64,000 bases of DNA, from the NCBI GenBank assembly GCA_013398055.1, contig VZRS01000313.1:525055-589054 (forward strand), in the 5' to 3' direction. The position numbers and the translations under genes are program-made. Position 1 is the stretch's first letter. Each line of letters opens with the position of its first letter. Shown here one piece after another: positions 63,301 to 64,000 of the stretch. The notes below the pieces were generated by a model. It ran no database searches. It saw nothing but the letters and a program-made list of their open reading frames with translations, and was not told the DNA's origin. This DNA comes from Ifrita kowaldi (Eukaryota; Chordata; Aves; Passeriformes; Cinclosomatidae).

Positions 63301-63445
63301 CTGAACTGCAAACTGGTCAAACTGGGAGAGCACCCCAAGAGGCTTGATGCTCCTTCCCCCCAAGCAGCTGCCACCAAGCACTGTTAGAGGAAAGATACTG
63401 GATGGGGCACATGAATCTTCAGCCTGACCCACTTCAGACCCTCTT

Positions 63446-63490
63446 ATGACTATTAGTAACATGACTATCTTTTCCATGACTATTAGCAAC
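63446..63490. repeat. Three 15-bp tandem units
   Basis: Units ATGACTATTAGTAAC, ATGACTATCTTTTCC and ATGACTATTAGCAAC follow directly. Outer units differ at one base; the middle unit shares the first eight bases. This is a small minisatellite-like array. Confidence 0.8.
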
Positions 63491-64000
63491 AAATCCAAAG
63501 CCACCTGCTGCTGTACGAGAAAAGGGTGAAGGCCTCCCCACATTCAGATGTTACAGCCCAGCCACCTCCAGTCAAAGGGTGGGGCGTCGCTTTTATGTGG
63601 CCGCAGAATTTCAGGGCAAGGCTTATCTTTCATGGCAAGTTGCAAAACAGCTGGCACTGCAGCCACCCAGAGCACAGCCACCACCTCTGGCACAGCAGCA
63701 GTAACACGCCTTGGCAAGGTAAAGAGGACTCCCTTCCCTGCCTTTTTATGAACATATGTGAGAGGTCAACAGTCTCCAGAAGAGCTGACAACACAACTTT
63801 CAAACTAGGAAGGCAAATAGTGCAGATTCCCTGGAACAAAAAAAAAAACCTAAAAATAAAGCTCTAAAAACACACACATCTCCCACTCTGCTACCTGCTC
63901 TGTTTGCGTGTCACTACTTCCCACCGCGCAGGCTGCCAGGAACACAGACATCTCCCTTACTACAGACCTGACACTGCCACGGCTGCCTACAACAGGCTTC

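Larger units (their letters stand above)
47545..64000. other. ZNF516 intron upstream of the first coding exon (partial)
   Basis: This stretch lies 5' of the gene's first coding exon and should be an intron within the 5' UTR. No CpG island or recognisable first exon is seen, so the main promoter is probably further right. The content is AT-rich, with A-rich simple tracts near 48.34 and 55.29 kb, an 18-base poly-A near 54.47 kb, a TG/TA-rich tract near 56.94 kb, a C-rich block at about 58.73-59.53 kb, a LINE-like 3' end at 59.77 kb, a hairpin at 60.35 kb and a 15-bp tandem repeat at 63.45 kb. I identify nothing else. Confidence 0.6.

Noticed and set aside
1..64000. Search for a bacterial, phage or defence-type gene system
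   Set aside because: The splice sites, long introns, CpG island and LTRs are those of an animal nuclear genome; no compact gene cluster or CRISPR array is present.

Overview
The window looks like vertebrate nuclear DNA, most likely from a bird. It holds one interrupted protein-coding gene on the minus strand, surrounded by very long, AT-rich, intron-like sequence with consensus splice sites. The bird assignment rests on an LTR near 11.05 kb that I recognise from memory as an avian endogenous-retrovirus type, plus an overall low repeat load. No operon structure, tRNA, rRNA or CRISPR array is visible.

The gene is ZNF516, a C2H2 zinc-finger transcriptional regulator. Two large coding exons are present, read right to left. 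The first coding exon (47544 down to 45529) carries a 5' UTR, the N-terminus and eight C2H2 fingers. After an intron of about 41.5 kb comes the second coding exon (3995 down to 2526), which carries a PLDLS CtBP-binding motif, a ninth C2H2 finger and a long Ser/Pro/Gln-rich region. Both exons end in phase 1 at GTAAG donors, and the joined frame is open. The promoter with the true first exon lies to the right of the window. The last exons, expected to encode a C-terminal finger, lie to the left.

Layout: 1-2525 is intron downstream of the second coding exon; 2526-3995 is that exon; 3996-45528 is the giant intron; 45529-47544 is the first coding exon; 47545-64000 is intron in the 5' UTR. The giant intron contains two LTR-like elements (about 9.53-9.90 kb and 11.05-11.44 kb), both antisense to the gene. 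It also contains an isolated CpG island at about 17.76-18.48 kb with a near-consensus CTCF site and an NRF1-like site, a few homopolymer and microsatellite tracts, one sequence gap of Ns, one N inside a poly-G run, and candidate conserved AT-rich regulatory blocks. The 5' intron is mostly unannotatable from sequence alone, apart from a strong short hairpin, a C-rich block, an old LINE-like 3' end and small tandem repeats.

I found no unknown multi-gene system. The observations most worth checking are the intragenic CpG island with its CTCF motif, a possible intronic polyadenylation isoform just after the first coding exon that would remove the CtBP motif, the uORF-bearing leader, and several small inverted or tandem repeats.
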